The translations under genes and the position numbers were made by a program. A stretch of DNA of 64,000 nucleotides from Acinetobacter sp. Marseille-Q1618 (lineage in GTDB: Bacteria > Pseudomonadota > Gammaproteobacteria > Pseudomonadales > Moraxellaceae): NCBI RefSeq assembly GCF_902809855.1, contig NZ_CADDWJ010000002.1, positions 1,240,001 to 1,304,000 on the forward strand, in the 5' to 3' direction. The notes below the pieces were generated by a model, which was not told the origin of the DNA, searched no databases, and was given only the letters and a program-made list of their open reading frames with translations. Shown here piece after piece: positions 36,384 to 46,841 of the stretch; positions within the stretch are counted from its first letter, which is position 1, and each line of letters starts with the position of its first letter.

Positions 36384-38225
36384 ATGAGTGGTGTGGCTCA
36401 AAATAGTGCAGATTCAAAAATGACTAAAGGGGAAAAGAAGATCATTTTTGCCTCCAGTCTTGGAACAATATTTGAATGGTATGATTTCTATTTGTATGGT
36501 GCATTGGCGATTATTATTGCTCAGCAGTTTTTTACAGATTTAGATGCAACAACAGGCTTTATTTTTGCATTATTGGCATTTTCTGCTGGATTTATTGTTC
36601 GACCTTTTGGTGGTTTGGTTTTTGGCCGTTTAGGCGATATGGTTGGACGAAAATATACATTTTTAATCACCATTGTCATTATGGGGATTTCAACTTTTCT
36701 AGTTGGTATATTGCCTAACTATAATTCTATTGGGATTGCTGCACCGATCATATTAATTATTTTAAGATTGATCCAAGGTTTAGCTTTGGGTGGCGAATAT
36801 GGCGGCGCAATCACGTATGTTGCTGAATATGCGCCTCAACATCGGCGAGGTGCTTATACCTCATGGATTCAAATTACAGCAACAACGGGGCTACTTTTGT
36901 CTCTAGCTGTCATTTTAGGTGTGCGTACTCTTGTTGGCGAAGAGGCTTTTAGTGCTTGGGGTTGGCGTATTCCATTCTTATTTTCCTTTGTTTTGTTGTT
37001 GATCAGTATTTGGGTGCGTTTAACCATGAGTGAACCGCCTGTATTTAAGAAACTAAAAGAAGCAGGTAAGTTGTCTAAAGCGCCGATACGTGAAGCTTTT
37101 GGTCGCTGGGGTAACCTGAAACTGATTGTTTTGGCGCTATTTGGTTTAACAATGGGGCAGGGGGTTATTTGGTATACGGGACAGTTTTATAGTCTGTATT
37201 TTTTAACACAGGCTTTAAAGGTTGATAATGCGACAGCGAGTATTCTAGTTGCCTGTGGATTATTAATTGGATTGCCATTTTTTATTTTATTTGGCTATTT
37301 GTCCGATAAAATTGGGCGCAAACCTATTATTATTGCAGGTAGTTTACTTGCAGCATGTGCGTATATTCCGTTATTTCAAATGTTGACACAGGCGACCAAT
37401 CCGCAACTTGCACAAGCACTTAAGCAGTCACCCGTTGTTTTACGTGTTGATCCTTCCGATTGTTCTTTTCAGTTTGATCCAGTAGGACGTAAAAGCTTTG
37501 AAAGTAGTTGTGATATTGCGAAAAAGTTGCTTGCAAGTAATGCTGTTAACTATACTGTTGAAGAGTTACCGAAAGGTTCAAATGCTCAAATCAAGGTAGG
37601 TTCAACAGTTATTGATGGCTTCACACCAAAGCAAATATCAGAAAATGATATTGTAGCTGCTGAGAAAATCATTCAACGAAATAAAGGATTAGCTAAACAA
37701 AAAATATTTGATGCACAAACACAACAAGATACTAAAGCACTTGTAATTGCTCAAAATGAATTACAAGAAATTGAAAAAACTTTATCAGTTTTTGCAGAAA
37801 ATCCAAAAGTAGCTGCAAGTAAAATATTAGATGCCGAATTTAAGGCAAATGTACATGAAGCCCTTACAGCTGCGCATTATCCTACACATGCCAATCCTGC
37901 TGAAATTAATAAACCACTGGTAGTCGCGATTTTAGCAATTTTAGTTATTTTTGTGGCGATGGTTTATGCACCTATCGCAGCAGCTTTGGTAGAAATGTTT
38001 GCAACAAAAATTCGTTATACATCCGTGAGTTTACCGTATCATATTGGAAATGGCTGGTTTGGCGGTTTATTGCCAACCATCTCTTTTGCAGTGGTGGCGC
38101 AAACAGGAAATATCTACAATGGTTTGTGGTATCCAATTATTGTTGCGGTAATTTGTGCAGTAATTTGTTTGTTATTTATTAAGGAATCAAAAAATATAGA
38201 TATTTTTAAAGATGATTATAAATAA
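36384..38225 (+). CDS. MHS-family MFS transporter with large periplasmic insertion
   Basis: This 613-residue metabolite:H+ symporter (MHS family, ProP/ShiA/KgtP-like) has LGTIFEWYDFYLYG, the loop 2-3 motif FGRLGDMVGRK, RLIQGLALGGEYGGA and RRGAYTSW. TM9 ends near residue 332 and TM10 begins near 510. The 177 residues between them include two Cys (PSDCSFQ, ESSCDIAKK) and a predicted coiled coil (about 430-480). Usual members are 430-450 residues with a short loop. Counting helices puts this insert in the periplasm. The substrate is probably an organic acid or osmolyte. Confidence 0.88.
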   Translation: MSGVAQNSADSKMTKGEKKIIFASSLGTIFEWYDFYLYGALAIIIAQQFFTDLDATTGFIFALLAFSAGFIVRPFGGLVFGRLGDMVGRKYTFLITIVIMGISTFLVGILPNYNSIGIAAPIILIILRLIQGLALGGEYGGAITYVAEYAPQHRRGAYTSWIQITATTGLLLSLAVILGVRTLVGEEAFSAWGWRIPFLFSFVLLLISIWVRLTMSEPPVFKKLKEAGKLSKAPIREAFGRWGNLKLIVLALFGLTMGQGVIWYTGQFYSLYFLTQALKVDNATASILVACGLLIGLPFFILFGYLSDKIGRKPIIIAGSLLAACAYIPLFQMLTQATNPQLAQALKQSPVVLRVDPSDCSFQFDPVGRKSFESSCDIAKKLLASNAVNYTVEELPKGSNAQIKVGSTVIDGFTPKQISENDIVAAEKIIQRNKGLAKQKIFDAQTQQDTKALVIAQNELQEIEKTLSVFAENPKVAASKILDAEFKANVHEALTAAHYPTHANPAEINKPLVVAILAILVIFVAMVYAPIAAALVEMFATKIRYTSVSLPYHIGNGWFGGLLPTISFAVVAQTGNIYNGLWYPIIVAVICAVICLLFIKESKNIDIFKDDYK

Positions 38226-38248
38226 TAAAAGCTATTGATGCTCTAATA

Positions 38249-38279
38249 AAAAACCTTTCAAAAATGAAAGGTTTTTTAT
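38249..38279. terminator. Bidirectional terminator
   Basis: AAAAACCTTTCA/TGAAAGGTTTTT with an AAAA loop and A/T-runs lies between the transporter and the convergent DUF4124 gene. Confidence 0.85.
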
Positions 38280-38295
38280 TTGTGACATGATCTTA

Positions 38296-38655
38296 CTACT
38301 GTAGAGCACGTTCAAGCTGACCTTTTTGTAAGGCCGCATTGGCTTCACTTTGCTGATCTACTTTTGGCGCTTCTACTTGAGGTGGTGTTGTATTTTGTGG
38401 GGTGACTGCAGGCGGCGTAGCTGTATTTACAGGCGTTGCAGACGAGGTAGACCCTGAAACATGATGTCCATATGTTTCAACCTTGGTTTTATGTCGAGCA
38501 TTTTTAGGTGGTGGATTGGCTGAATAATGGGTAGAACCATTGCTGTCCACCCATTTATAAAACTCCTTGGCAAAACTTTGTGGGCTCATACTGCCAGCCA
38601 ACAATAAAACGCCAAACGAAATAAGATGAGTTTTTAGTTGTTTTAGATTTTGCAT
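38296..38655 (-). CDS. DUF4124-domain secreted protein
   Basis: This 119-residue protein has a signal peptide (about 1-29, ending SFA) followed by a DUF4124 domain (KEFYKWVDSNGSTHYSANPPP), a short beta module common in envelope proteins. A Pro/Thr/Val-rich linker and a short helical end follow. The start is ATG 38655; an in-frame TTG at 38670 lies inside the RBS region (AAAGG). The function is unknown. It may bind the wall or a partner through the DUF4124 module. Confidence 0.8.
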   Translation of the reverse strand: MQNLKQLKTHLISFGVLLLAGSMSPQSFAKEFYKWVDSNGSTHYSANPPPKNARHKTKVETYGHHVSGSTSSATPVNTATPPAVTPQNTTPPQVEAPKVDQQSEANAALQKGQLERALQ

Positions 38656-39222
38656 ATATGAACCTTTCAAGCTGAGCTTTGAACCTTATGATAAGTAAAT
38701 ATGCAGCAGTGGCATAGAGACTTAAAATAAAGAAGAGTTGTTGTGATTTTACTTGATTTTATTTTAAACAATTTTATAAAACTGTGTGGAATTTTGTTGA
38801 AAATTTATTAAGTTATAACGCACTGAATTTTTTGTTATAAATGGATAAAAAAAAAGGAATAGTTTAAAAAAAATGCGGATGAGAAATAAACAGCAAAAAA
38901 GCGAATAGAAACCTTGACTTTGCTTGCTAAAACAACAAAAATGCTGGTTCAGTTTTATTGTTTTTATTCGATCACCCTTCGAATAAATCCATTGTAAGCA
39001 ATATCGTTTTCTCTAAGCCGAGAAAATGACCCCCTACATTTAATATGTTTATCCCAACATATTTTTGTTATGAACATCATTTAAACAGTGGTGTGACTAT
39101 AAATTTTTTATATTGCTGCAAAAACGAGTAAATATGTGTGTTATAACAGAGCGCACAAATCAATGAATGAAACATGACTTATGTCTCCCATAAGTTATGG
39201 AAAAAAGATTAGGGTGAATACG
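38656..39222. other. ilvB leader/intergenic region
   Basis: This 567-bp region is AT-rich and contains hairpins TTATTCGA/TCGAATAA (38964-38986) and TTTTCTC/GAGAAAA (39007-39026), and the palindrome TGTTATAACA near 39132-39142. An 18-codon frame at 38941-38997 has only six scattered Leu/Val/Ile codons. Nothing here proves an attenuator. Confidence 0.45.
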
Positions 39223-40950
39223 TTGGAACTTTTATCTGGTGGTGAAATGCTCGTTCGTGCATTGGCGGACGAAGGCGTTGAACATGTTTTTGGGTATCCA
39301 GGCGGCGCAGTACTTCATATTTATGATGCGCTATTTCAACAAGAGAAAATCAATCATTACCTCGTGCGTCATGAACAAGCAGCAGGACATATGGCTGATG
39401 CTTACTCACGTGCGACAGGTAAGACAGGTGTTGTTCTTGTAACATCTGGTCCAGGTGCGACCAATACCGTTACGCCAATTGCGACGGCTTATATGGACTC
39501 AATCCCAATGGTGATTTTGTCTGGTCAGGTTGCTAGTCATTTGATCGGTGAGGACGCGTTCCAAGAAACGGACATGGTTGGTATTTCTCGTCCAATCGTG
39601 AAGCACAGTTTCCAAGTGCGTCATGCAAGCGAAATTCCTGCAATTATTAAAAAAGCATTTTATATTGCCTCAAGTGGTCGTCCAGGTCCTGTTGTAGTCG
39701 ACATTCCAAAAGACGCAACTAATCCTGCAGAAAAATTTGCATACGAATATCCTGAAAAAGTAAAAATGCGTTCGTATCAACCACCGCATCGTGGTCATTC
39801 AGGTCAGATTCGTAAAGCAATTGATGAGCTGATTAATGCAAAACGTCCTGTGATTTATACAGGTGGGGGTGTCGTTCAAGGCAATGCTTCTGAGCAATTG
39901 ACTGAGCTTGCGCACTTATTGGGCTATCCAGTAACCAATACTTTGATGGGATTAGGCGCATTTCCTGGAAATGATCCGCAGTTCATTGGTATGCTCGGTA
40001 TGCACGGTACCTATGAAGCCAACATGACGATGCATAATGCAGATGTGATTTTAGCAATCGGTGCACGCTTTGATGACCGTGTTACCAATAATCCCGCTAA
40101 ATTCTGTCCAAATGCCAAAGTGATTCATATTGACATTGATCCAGCAACGATTTCTAAAACAATTATGGCGCACATCCCAATCGTGGGTGCGGTTGAGCCT
40201 GTGTTGCAAGAAATGTTGGTTCAATTGAAGCAAATGAATGTTTCTAAGCCAAATCCTGAGGCAATCGCCGCTTGGTGGGATCAAATCAATGAATGGCGTA
40301 AAGTTCATGGTTTGCGCTATGAAAAAGCGACTGATGGTTCAATGAAGCCGCAACAAGTGGTTGAAGCTTTAGATAAAGTAACCAATGGTGATGCCATCAT
40401 TACCTCTGACGTAGGTCAACATCAAATGTTTGGTGCGATGTACTACAAGTACAAACGTCCTCGTCAATGGTTGAACTCAGGCGGTTTGGGTACGATGGGT
40501 GTGGGCTTGCCATATGCAATGGCGGCAAAACTTGCATTCCCAGATCAGCAAGTGGTGTGTATTACAGGTGAAGCATCAATTCAGATGTGTATCCAAGAGC
40601 TTTCTACCTGTAAGCAGTATGGCTTAAATGTAAAAATTCTATGCTTGAATAACCGTGCTTTAGGTATGGTAAAACAATGGCAAGACATGAATTATGAAGG
40701 TCGTCATTCAAGTTCTTATGTTGAGTCATTGCCTGACTTCCCGAAATTAATGGAAGCGTATGGACATGTAGGAATCCAAATCGATCATGCAGACGAGCTA
40801 GAATCTAAACTTGCTGAAGCAATGGCGATTAATGATAAGTGCGTATTTATCAATGTTATGGTTGACCGTTCTGAGCATGTTTATCCAATGTTGATTGCGG
40901 GTCAGTCGATGCAAGATATGTGGTTGTCTAAAGGGGAGCGTACACAATGA
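39223..40950 (+). CDS. ilvB: Acetolactate synthase large subunit
   Basis: This 575-residue TPP enzyme condenses pyruvate with pyruvate or 2-oxobutyrate at the head of Val/Leu/Ile synthesis. It has [35 protein letters not shown] and the cofactor region [14 protein letters not shown]...LNN. The usual GDG is GEA, with Glu450 and Ala451. TTG 39223 is chosen because AGGGTG lies 7 bases before it and the protein then starts MELLSGGEM as in homologues; an ATG at 39181 lacks a clear RBS. It overlaps ilvH by 4 bases. Confidence 0.93.
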   Translation: MELLSGGEMLVRALADEGVEHVFGYPGGAVLHIYDALFQQEKINHYLVRHEQAAGHMADAYSRATGKTGVVLVTSGPGATNTVTPIATAYMDSIPMVILSGQVASHLIGEDAFQETDMVGISRPIVKHSFQVRHASEIPAIIKKAFYIASSGRPGPVVVDIPKDATNPAEKFAYEYPEKVKMRSYQPPHRGHSGQIRKAIDELINAKRPVIYTGGGVVQGNASEQLTELAHLLGYPVTNTLMGLGAFPGNDPQFIGMLGMHGTYEANMTMHNADVILAIGARFDDRVTNNPAKFCPNAKVIHIDIDPATISKTIMAHIPIVGAVEPVLQEMLVQLKQMNVSKPNPEAIAAWWDQINEWRKVHGLRYEKATDGSMKPQQVVEALDKVTNGDAIITSDVGQHQMFGAMYYKYKRPRQWLNSGGLGTMGVGLPYAMAAKLAFPDQQVVCITGEASIQMCIQELSTCKQYGLNVKILCLNNRALGMVKQWQDMNYEGRHSSSYVESLPDFPKLMEAYGHVGIQIDHADELESKLAEAMAINDKCVFINVMVDRSEHVYPMLIAGQSMQDMWLSKGERTQ

Positions 40951-41438
40951 GACATATTATTTCTGTACTCATGGAAAATGAAGCAGGTGCGCTTTCTCGT
41001 TTAGTCGGTTTATTTTCTCAACGTGGCTATAACATTGAGACTTTAAACGTAGCACCAACTGAAGACCCAACCATGTCACGTTTGACGCTGACAACTTATG
41101 GTGATGATCATAAAATTGAACAAATCACCAAACAACTCAACAAACTTGTTGAAGTGGTGAAAGTAGTTGATTTGTCAGAAGGCGCACACATTGAGCGTGA
41201 GCTTATGTTGATCAAAGTCAAAGCCTTGGGTTCAGCACGTGCGGAAATTAAACGTACAGCGGATATTTTCCGTGCGCAAATCGTAGATGTAACACCGACC
41301 ACGTATACGATTCAAATCGCGGGAACAACTGAAAAAATTGATGGTTTTATTGATGCGCTTGCTGAAAATACCATTCTCGAAGTTGTTCGTTCAGGTGTAT
41401 CGGGTATCGCACGTGGCGAAAAAGTTTTAACTATTTAA
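40947..41438 (+). CDS. ilvH: Acetolactate synthase small subunit
   Basis: This 163-residue regulatory subunit binds IlvB and gives valine feedback sensitivity. The N-terminal ACT domain is [19 protein letters not shown] with [16 protein letters not shown], and the C-terminal ALS_ss_C domain ends [12 protein letters not shown]. The ATG overlaps the ilvB stop (ATGA), which shows coupling in a 1:1 complex. It is followed by a small GC-rich hairpin and ilvC. Confidence 0.95.
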   Translation: MRHIISVLMENEAGALSRLVGLFSQRGYNIETLNVAPTEDPTMSRLTLTTYGDDHKIEQITKQLNKLVEVVKVVDLSEGAHIERELMLIKVKALGSARAEIKRTADIFRAQIVDVTPTTYTIQIAGTTEKIDGFIDALAENTILEVVRSGVSGIARGEKVLTI

Positions 41439-41454
41439 TTTATTCACCTATAAT

Positions 41455-41475
41455 CCTCTCCGAATAAAGGAGAGG
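41455..41475. repeat. CCTCTCC hairpin repeat
   Basis: CCTCTCC/GGAGAGG with a 7-base loop lies between ilvH and ilvC. It shares the core of the larger repeat at 32293-32376, so it may be a partial copy. There is no T-run, so it is not a good terminator. Confidence 0.5.
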
Positions 41476-41516
41476 GCTTAATAACTGAGTGCATAACAAC
41501 ATAAGCATCTTATTAA

Positions 41517-42569
<1,053 letters not shown>

Positions 42570-42595
42570 TTTCTCGAATCAGTTGATTTGAATGC

Positions 42596-42626
42596 AAAAG
42601 CCCACTCGTTTTGAGTGGGTTTTTTA
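42596..42626 (+). terminator. ilvC terminator
   Basis: CCCACTC/GAGTGGG with a GTTTT loop, flanked by AAAAG and T6, is a strong rho-independent terminator. Confidence 0.88.
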
Positions 42627-42817
42627 TATTTGGCATTACGAGGGTTAGTGAAACATAGCTTCACTCTTGCACAGCAAGAAAGTGATATTTTCTTAAATCT
42701 CGCTCAGGATTCAAGAAAACCAAATCACGGTTAAGGAGAAAAATTAAGTTTTATTTCAAAAATAAAAAATGTGATACATTACGCATTATTTTCGGCATAT
42801 TCAAATGTGGTGAAATC

Positions 42818-43624
42818 ATGAAATTTAAAATAATGCTCGCTCTTACAGCACTTGCTTTTTCAAGTATCAACCATGCTGAAACAGGAGTAAATTCGAAAAA
42901 TCTAATACCACTTAATGATGTTCGTGTATCGATGCAGCGTATGTTACGTTCCACAGAAGGGCGTTATTTTTTAAGCCTTTATGCGGGGATTTGGAATCCA
43001 CACGCAGTCATGACGGATTTGGTGGAAAATAAAAATATCGCTTTTAAAGGTTTGCAAAAAGCCAATCAATTGACTTTAAAATCAGTAAACTCTGAGAAAG
43101 ACAGTGCGCCAACGGGTGAATACCAACTAACAGGAAGTCTAAATGCAAATACTGGATATTTTCAAACAGTATTAACAGAAGGTTCTGAAAATATAGGAAA
43201 AAATATTCAGTTTGAACCTGCAGTAAAAGTGAATGATAAACCTGCATTTGTATTTAAATTTTATGGAGTATCGGCAGCTAATTACGGTGCTGCTATGCAA
43301 CGGGTGGATGTCATTAATAAAAATAATAATCAAACTATTCAGGCATTAACAGGTTTCTCTGCATATCCTAAAAGTGTGGGTTATATGGATATAAATTTTG
43401 ATGGTTATTATGATGTGATTTTGTCTGATATTTCACAAGGCAAAACTGTAGAAGAAAAACGCTATATTTATTGGATGTATAATCCAAAAACTGGACAATT
43501 TCAACGCTCTCCTCAACTCGATAAAATTGTGGGTTTTCCAAACTTACATGGTGAAAAACAGCAGATTGACTTTGGAAATGGTGTGATTTATCAAGTGAAA
43601 AATGGTTTATTAAATCGAATTTAA
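42818..43624 (+). CDS. Secreted XAC2610-like protein
   Basis: This 268-residue exported protein has a signal peptide of about 20 residues (ending INHA). The mature protein is beta-rich and ends with a D-x-N-x-D-G-type loop (DINFDGYYDVILSD, near residue 193) that resembles VCBS/FG-GAP or XAC2610-like Ca2+ loops. It has no Cys. No function is assigned. It is a single gene, without a clear terminator nearby. Confidence 0.7.
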   Translation: MKFKIMLALTALAFSSINHAETGVNSKNLIPLNDVRVSMQRMLRSTEGRYFLSLYAGIWNPHAVMTDLVENKNIAFKGLQKANQLTLKSVNSEKDSAPTGEYQLTGSLNANTGYFQTVLTEGSENIGKNIQFEPAVKVNDKPAFVFKFYGVSAANYGAAMQRVDVINKNNNQTIQALTGFSAYPKSVGYMDINFDGYYDVILSDISQGKTVEEKRYIYWMYNPKTGQFQRSPQLDKIVGFPNLHGEKQQIDFGNGVIYQVKNGLLNRI

Positions 43625-43956
43625 GGATTTAAAAATTAAATGATGCTGTTTGTCTGAAGCGATGAACTTTTGTGCTTAATATCATTTTGGAATATTTTAA
43701 GGTGATTTCTAAAGTTGATACATGAGTTGTAATACTGGAAAACTGGGCAAATATATAAGGTCATTTTGCTGAATGTATTTGCTTGTTTAATCATTAATAA
43801 ATCCTTTAGGTGCATAATCAGATTTTTATGCACCGCTTGATTTTAAGTCAAGTAAGCAATGCTCGTACTGTAAGCAAAACGTCACTTCATCATCATCTAA
43901 ATGTAAAAAAGATAGCCTAAACTACTCAAAAATGAAGAGAAGACTTAGGTAAACGT
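43625..43956. other. Intergenic region with strong inverted repeat
   Basis: This 332-bp gap has no convincing gene; the minus-strand frame at 43636-43833 lacks coding character. It holds the perfect hairpin GGTGCATAA/TTATGCACC (43809-43834) and next to it CTTGA/TCAAG (43836-43852). Confidence 0.5.
43809..43834. repeat. Perfect 9-bp inverted repeat
   Basis: GGTGCATAA and TTATGCACC flank an 8-base loop upstream of the GT4 gene. It could be a terminator of the preceding gene or an operator; there is no proper T-run. Confidence 0.45.
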
Positions 43957-45246
43957 ATGACCAAGACGTACGCAGAAGCCTTATTATACAGACAGCAAGA
44001 TTTTCCAGATAATTTTAAATTTTATTTAAAGAAAAAAAATAACCAGCAGCATATTTCTGAAAATTTAAATACCCTTCAAAAACTTGTTCGTCCAAGGCTG
44101 AAAATTGCAATTGTGACAGAAACGTGGCCACCTGAAATTAATGGGGTCGCCATGTCTTTGATGCAGCTTTGTAAAGGCTTGCAGAAACAAGGACATAAAA
44201 TTTTATTGATTCGCCCAAAACAAAAACATCAGTGCCATGAATTTTCACCCAATAAAGAATGTTTGGTTACGGCACAAGGGATTCCTAAATATCCTGATAT
44301 GCGTTTTGGTTGGCCACAATATTTAAAAGTTTCTCAAGCGATTTCTGATTTTGCACCAAATATTGTTCATATCGTGACAGAAGGGCCATTGGGTTTTACG
44401 GCATTACATGCAGCAAAAGCGAAACATATTCCAGTGTCTAGTGGCTTTCACTCCCCATTTCAGGAGTTTAGTCGTTTCTTTGATTTGGCATTTTTAGTTA
44501 AACCGATTCAACATTATTTGAAATGGTTTCATAACAATACTCATCTCACCTGTGTGCCAAGCAAAGATACTGAAAAAGCATTGCGACAATTTGGTGTGAC
44601 ATGTCCTTTGTTGGTGGTAGGGCGTGGTGTGGATACAGAAAAATTTTCTGCACAGCATCGTTCAGAAAAATTAAGACGTACATGGGGTGTAGATGAAGAT
44701 ACTACGGTGCTACTGTATGTTGGGCGATTATCCCCTGAGAAAGAAATTAATGTCTTGATTGATGCTTATGCAGCAATGAAAAGTCATCAAGAGAAAAAAG
44801 TAAAATTTGTGATCGTGGGTGATGGTCCAGAACGTAAGCGTTTAGAGAAGATGGCAGGCGCTGAGCAGGTCATTTTTACAGGTAGCTTAAGTGGTATGGC
44901 GCTTGCACAAGCTTATGCAAGTGCAGATGTATTTGTTTTTGCGAGTCAAGTCGAAACTTTCGGCAATGTTGTACTTGAGGCAATGGCAAGTGGATTACCT
45001 GTAGTTGCATATCATTATGCAAGTACGCAACTTTATGTGAAACATCAACAAACAGGTTGGGTCTGTCCTTTAGGCGCAACCGATCAATTTATTCAAAATA
45101 TTCTTCAACTTCCAAACAACGCAGTTTTGCATGATATGGGACAACATGCCATGCAGGATGTGCAAAATATCGGTTGGCAACATGCGGTACAACAATTTGA
45201 ACAAGCACTTTATCAAGTCACGCAAGATCAGGTTTTAGTGACTTAA
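43957..45246 (+). CDS. GT4-family glycosyltransferase
   Basis: This 429-residue GT-B glycosyltransferase has an N-terminal acceptor domain starting at about residue 47 with IAIVTETWPPEINGVAMSL and HIVTEGPLGFTALHAA, and a C-terminal nucleotide-sugar domain with VGRLSPEKEINVLIDAY, VGDGPERKRLEK and EX7E-type FGNVVLEAMASGLPVVA. The first 46 residues are an extra, polar N-terminal part. The domain pattern is that of MgtA/SqdX-like lipid glycosyltransferases. The neighbour is a PAP2 phosphatase, so diacylglycerol may be the acceptor. Confidence 0.88.
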   Translation: MTKTYAEALLYRQQDFPDNFKFYLKKKNNQQHISENLNTLQKLVRPRLKIAIVTETWPPEINGVAMSLMQLCKGLQKQGHKILLIRPKQKHQCHEFSPNKECLVTAQGIPKYPDMRFGWPQYLKVSQAISDFAPNIVHIVTEGPLGFTALHAAKAKHIPVSSGFHSPFQEFSRFFDLAFLVKPIQHYLKWFHNNTHLTCVPSKDTEKALRQFGVTCPLLVVGRGVDTEKFSAQHRSEKLRRTWGVDEDTTVLLYVGRLSPEKEINVLIDAYAAMKSHQEKKVKFVIVGDGPERKRLEKMAGAEQVIFTGSLSGMALAQAYASADVFVFASQVETFGNVVLEAMASGLPVVAYHYASTQLYVKHQQTGWVCPLGATDQFIQNILQLPNNAVLHDMGQHAMQDVQNIGWQHAVQQFEQALYQVTQDQVLVT

Positions 45247-45275
45247 AACCATCTCGGATAGAGAGGAGAGCTAAA

Positions 45276-45827
45276 ATGAATTTTAAAGAAACCAAAATAA
45301 AAATACTCGATCTAGATTTAAAAGGCTGCTTATATCTGAACAACCTGTCACATGTGCAACATATTGCTTTATTTTTTAAAGTGGTGAGTCGGCTAGGTGA
45401 TGGGGCATTTTGGTATGCCATGTTGTTTCTTGTATGGCTAAACAAAGGCTTGATGTATGGTTTGAAATTACTTTATGTGGTTTTAAGTGGTTTGATTGGG
45501 ACAGGTATTTACAAAATACTAAAACACAAAACAGTACGTCCACGTCCGTATCAAGTACACCAAGTCATCGTTATGGGCGAGAGACCTTTAGATCATTTTA
45601 GTTTCCCATCAGGGCATACTTTACATGCTGTGATGACGACTGTAGTGCTAGGCTATATTCAACCTCTACTGTTGTTGATTATGATGCCATTTACAATTTT
45701 GGTTGCATTGTCGCGTATGGTGCTAGGTCTGCATTATCCAAGTGATGTGATTGTCGGTGCTTTGATTGGGGCGACTGTAGCAAGTATGATTTTGGTTGCT
45801 GCACCGTTTTTAAATATTGCTTTATAA
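45276..45827 (+). CDS. PAP2-family phosphatase
   Basis: This 183-residue inner-membrane lipid phosphatase has the three PAP2 motifs: KHKTVRPRP (K-x6-RP type), the PSGH in FSFPSGHTLHAV, and SRMVLGLHYPSD (SR-x5-H-x3-D). Several hydrophobic helices surround them. Likely substrates are phosphatidate or undecaprenyl pyrophosphate. It starts 29 bases after the GT4 gene with GAGAGGAGAG as RBS, so they probably form an operon. Confidence 0.9.
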   Translation: MNFKETKIKILDLDLKGCLYLNNLSHVQHIALFFKVVSRLGDGAFWYAMLFLVWLNKGLMYGLKLLYVVLSGLIGTGIYKILKHKTVRPRPYQVHQVIVMGERPLDHFSFPSGHTLHAVMTTVVLGYIQPLLLLIMMPFTILVALSRMVLGLHYPSDVIVGALIGATVASMILVAAPFLNIAL

Positions 45828-45923
45828 ATATTTTAAAAATGATTTATAAAATAAAATCTGTTTTGGCAAAGCTTGGGAGTTTGCTAAAGTAGGCATATAC
45901 ATTGGATGGATAGGATGAGCTGA

Positions 45924-46124
45924 ATGGGCTTACGTTGGACAGATACCATTGATATTGCAATCGAGCTATATGAAGCTCACCCAGATGTCGACCCACAATG
46001 GGTCAGATTTACGGATTTACATGCATGGATTTGTGCATTACCTGAGTTTAGTGATGACCCAAGCAAGTCAACCGAAGGCTTATTAGAAGCTATTCAAATG
46101 GCTTGGATTGATGAAGCCAATTAA
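45924..46124 (+). CDS. iscX: Fe-S cluster assembly protein IscX
   Basis: This 66-residue acidic protein (YfhJ) starts MGLRWTDTIDIAIELYE and ends AIQMAWIDEAN. It has the family's conserved DVDP, RFTDLHAWI and FSDDP segments. IscX binds IscS and iron and adjusts the rate of cluster assembly. In E. coli it closes the isc operon. Here the isc genes are absent and it leads the iscX-ndk-rlmN block, as in pseudomonads. Confidence 0.94.
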   Translation: MGLRWTDTIDIAIELYEAHPDVDPQWVRFTDLHAWICALPEFSDDPSKSTEGLLEAIQMAWIDEAN

Positions 46125-46180
46125 AAAAACAACTCAATCTGTCTAAAAAATCATTTTTTTACAGTTTAAACAGCGGAAAA

Positions 46181-46207
46181 TGGCGCATTATTCGGTATAA
46201 TGCGCCA
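46181..46207. promoter_or_regulatory. Palindrome over the ndk -10 region
   Basis: TGGCGCATTAT/ATAATGCGCCA is a perfect 11-bp inverted repeat with a 5-base loop, between iscX and ndk. The TATAAT at 46196-46201 lies within it, so it may be the ndk promoter covered by an operator, or a terminator for iscX read-through. Confidence 0.5.
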
Positions 46208-46242
46208 AAATTTTCGTGTCAATTTGACTTAAGGAGCCAATC

Positions 46243-46674
46243 ATGGCTATTGAACGTACTTTATCTATCGTAAAACCAGACGCAGTTGCTAAAAACCACA
46301 TCGGTGATATCTTTGCTCGTTTCGAAAAAGCTGGTCTTAAAATCGTTGCGACTAAAATGAAACACCTTTCTCAAGCTGAAGCTGAAGGTTTCTACGCTGA
46401 ACATAAAGAACGTGGTTTCTTTGCTGACTTAGTTGCTTTCATGACTTCTGGCCCAGTTGTAGTATCTGTGCTTGAAGGTGAAAATGCAGTACTTGCTCAC
46501 CGTGAAATCTTAGGTGCAACAAATCCTAAAGAAGCTGCTCCTGGTACAATCCGTGCAGATTTCGCTGTAAGCATCGATGAAAATGCGGCTCACGGTTCTG
46601 ACTCTGTTGCTTCTGCTGACCGCGAAGTAAACTACTTCTTCGCTCAAACTGAAGTTTGCCCACGTACTCGTTAA
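46243..46674 (+). CDS. ndk: Nucleoside diphosphate kinase
   Basis: This 143-residue enzyme transfers the gamma-phosphate between nucleoside di- and triphosphates by a phospho-His. It has the start [10 protein letters not shown], the active-site HGSDS with His117 and GTIRADF. Length and motifs are typical. It has a strong RBS (AAGGAG), and its codons look optimised. It is followed by a terminator before rlmN. Confidence 0.97.
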   Translation: MAIERTLSIVKPDAVAKNHIGDIFARFEKAGLKIVATKMKHLSQAEAEGFYAEHKERGFFADLVAFMTSGPVVVSVLEGENAVLAHREILGATNPKEAAPGTIRADFAVSIDENAAHGSDSVASADREVNYFFAQTEVCPRTR

Positions 46675-46744
46675 TTCTGAGTCGTTAGGGTCTAAAATAG
46701 ATCGCTGAAGCATTCAGCCTTTTGTAAATTGTAAACAGACCCTG

Positions 46745-46783
46745 AACCAGATAAGTGTTATACTGCTTGTCTGGTTTTTTTAT
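46745..46783 (+). terminator. ndk terminator
   Basis: AACCAGATAAG/CTTGTCTGGTT (one G-T pair) with a 10-base loop and T7 lies 70 bp past ndk. Its loop contains a TATACT hexamer that could also be part of the rlmN promoter. Confidence 0.7.
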
Positions 46784-46841
46784 TTTTAATGTTCGAATAT
46801 TGAACGAATCCTACCCATCGGCATGTTTTTAGGTAATACCC

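Noticed and set aside
39181..39222. Longer ilvB start at ATG 39181
   Set aside because: No RBS is visible, while TTG 39223 has AGGGTG and fits homologue starts; the ATG is still possible.
43636..43833. 65-codon minus-strand frame after the secreted gene
   Set aside because: No RBS, low coding character, and it contains the inverted repeat at 43809-43834.
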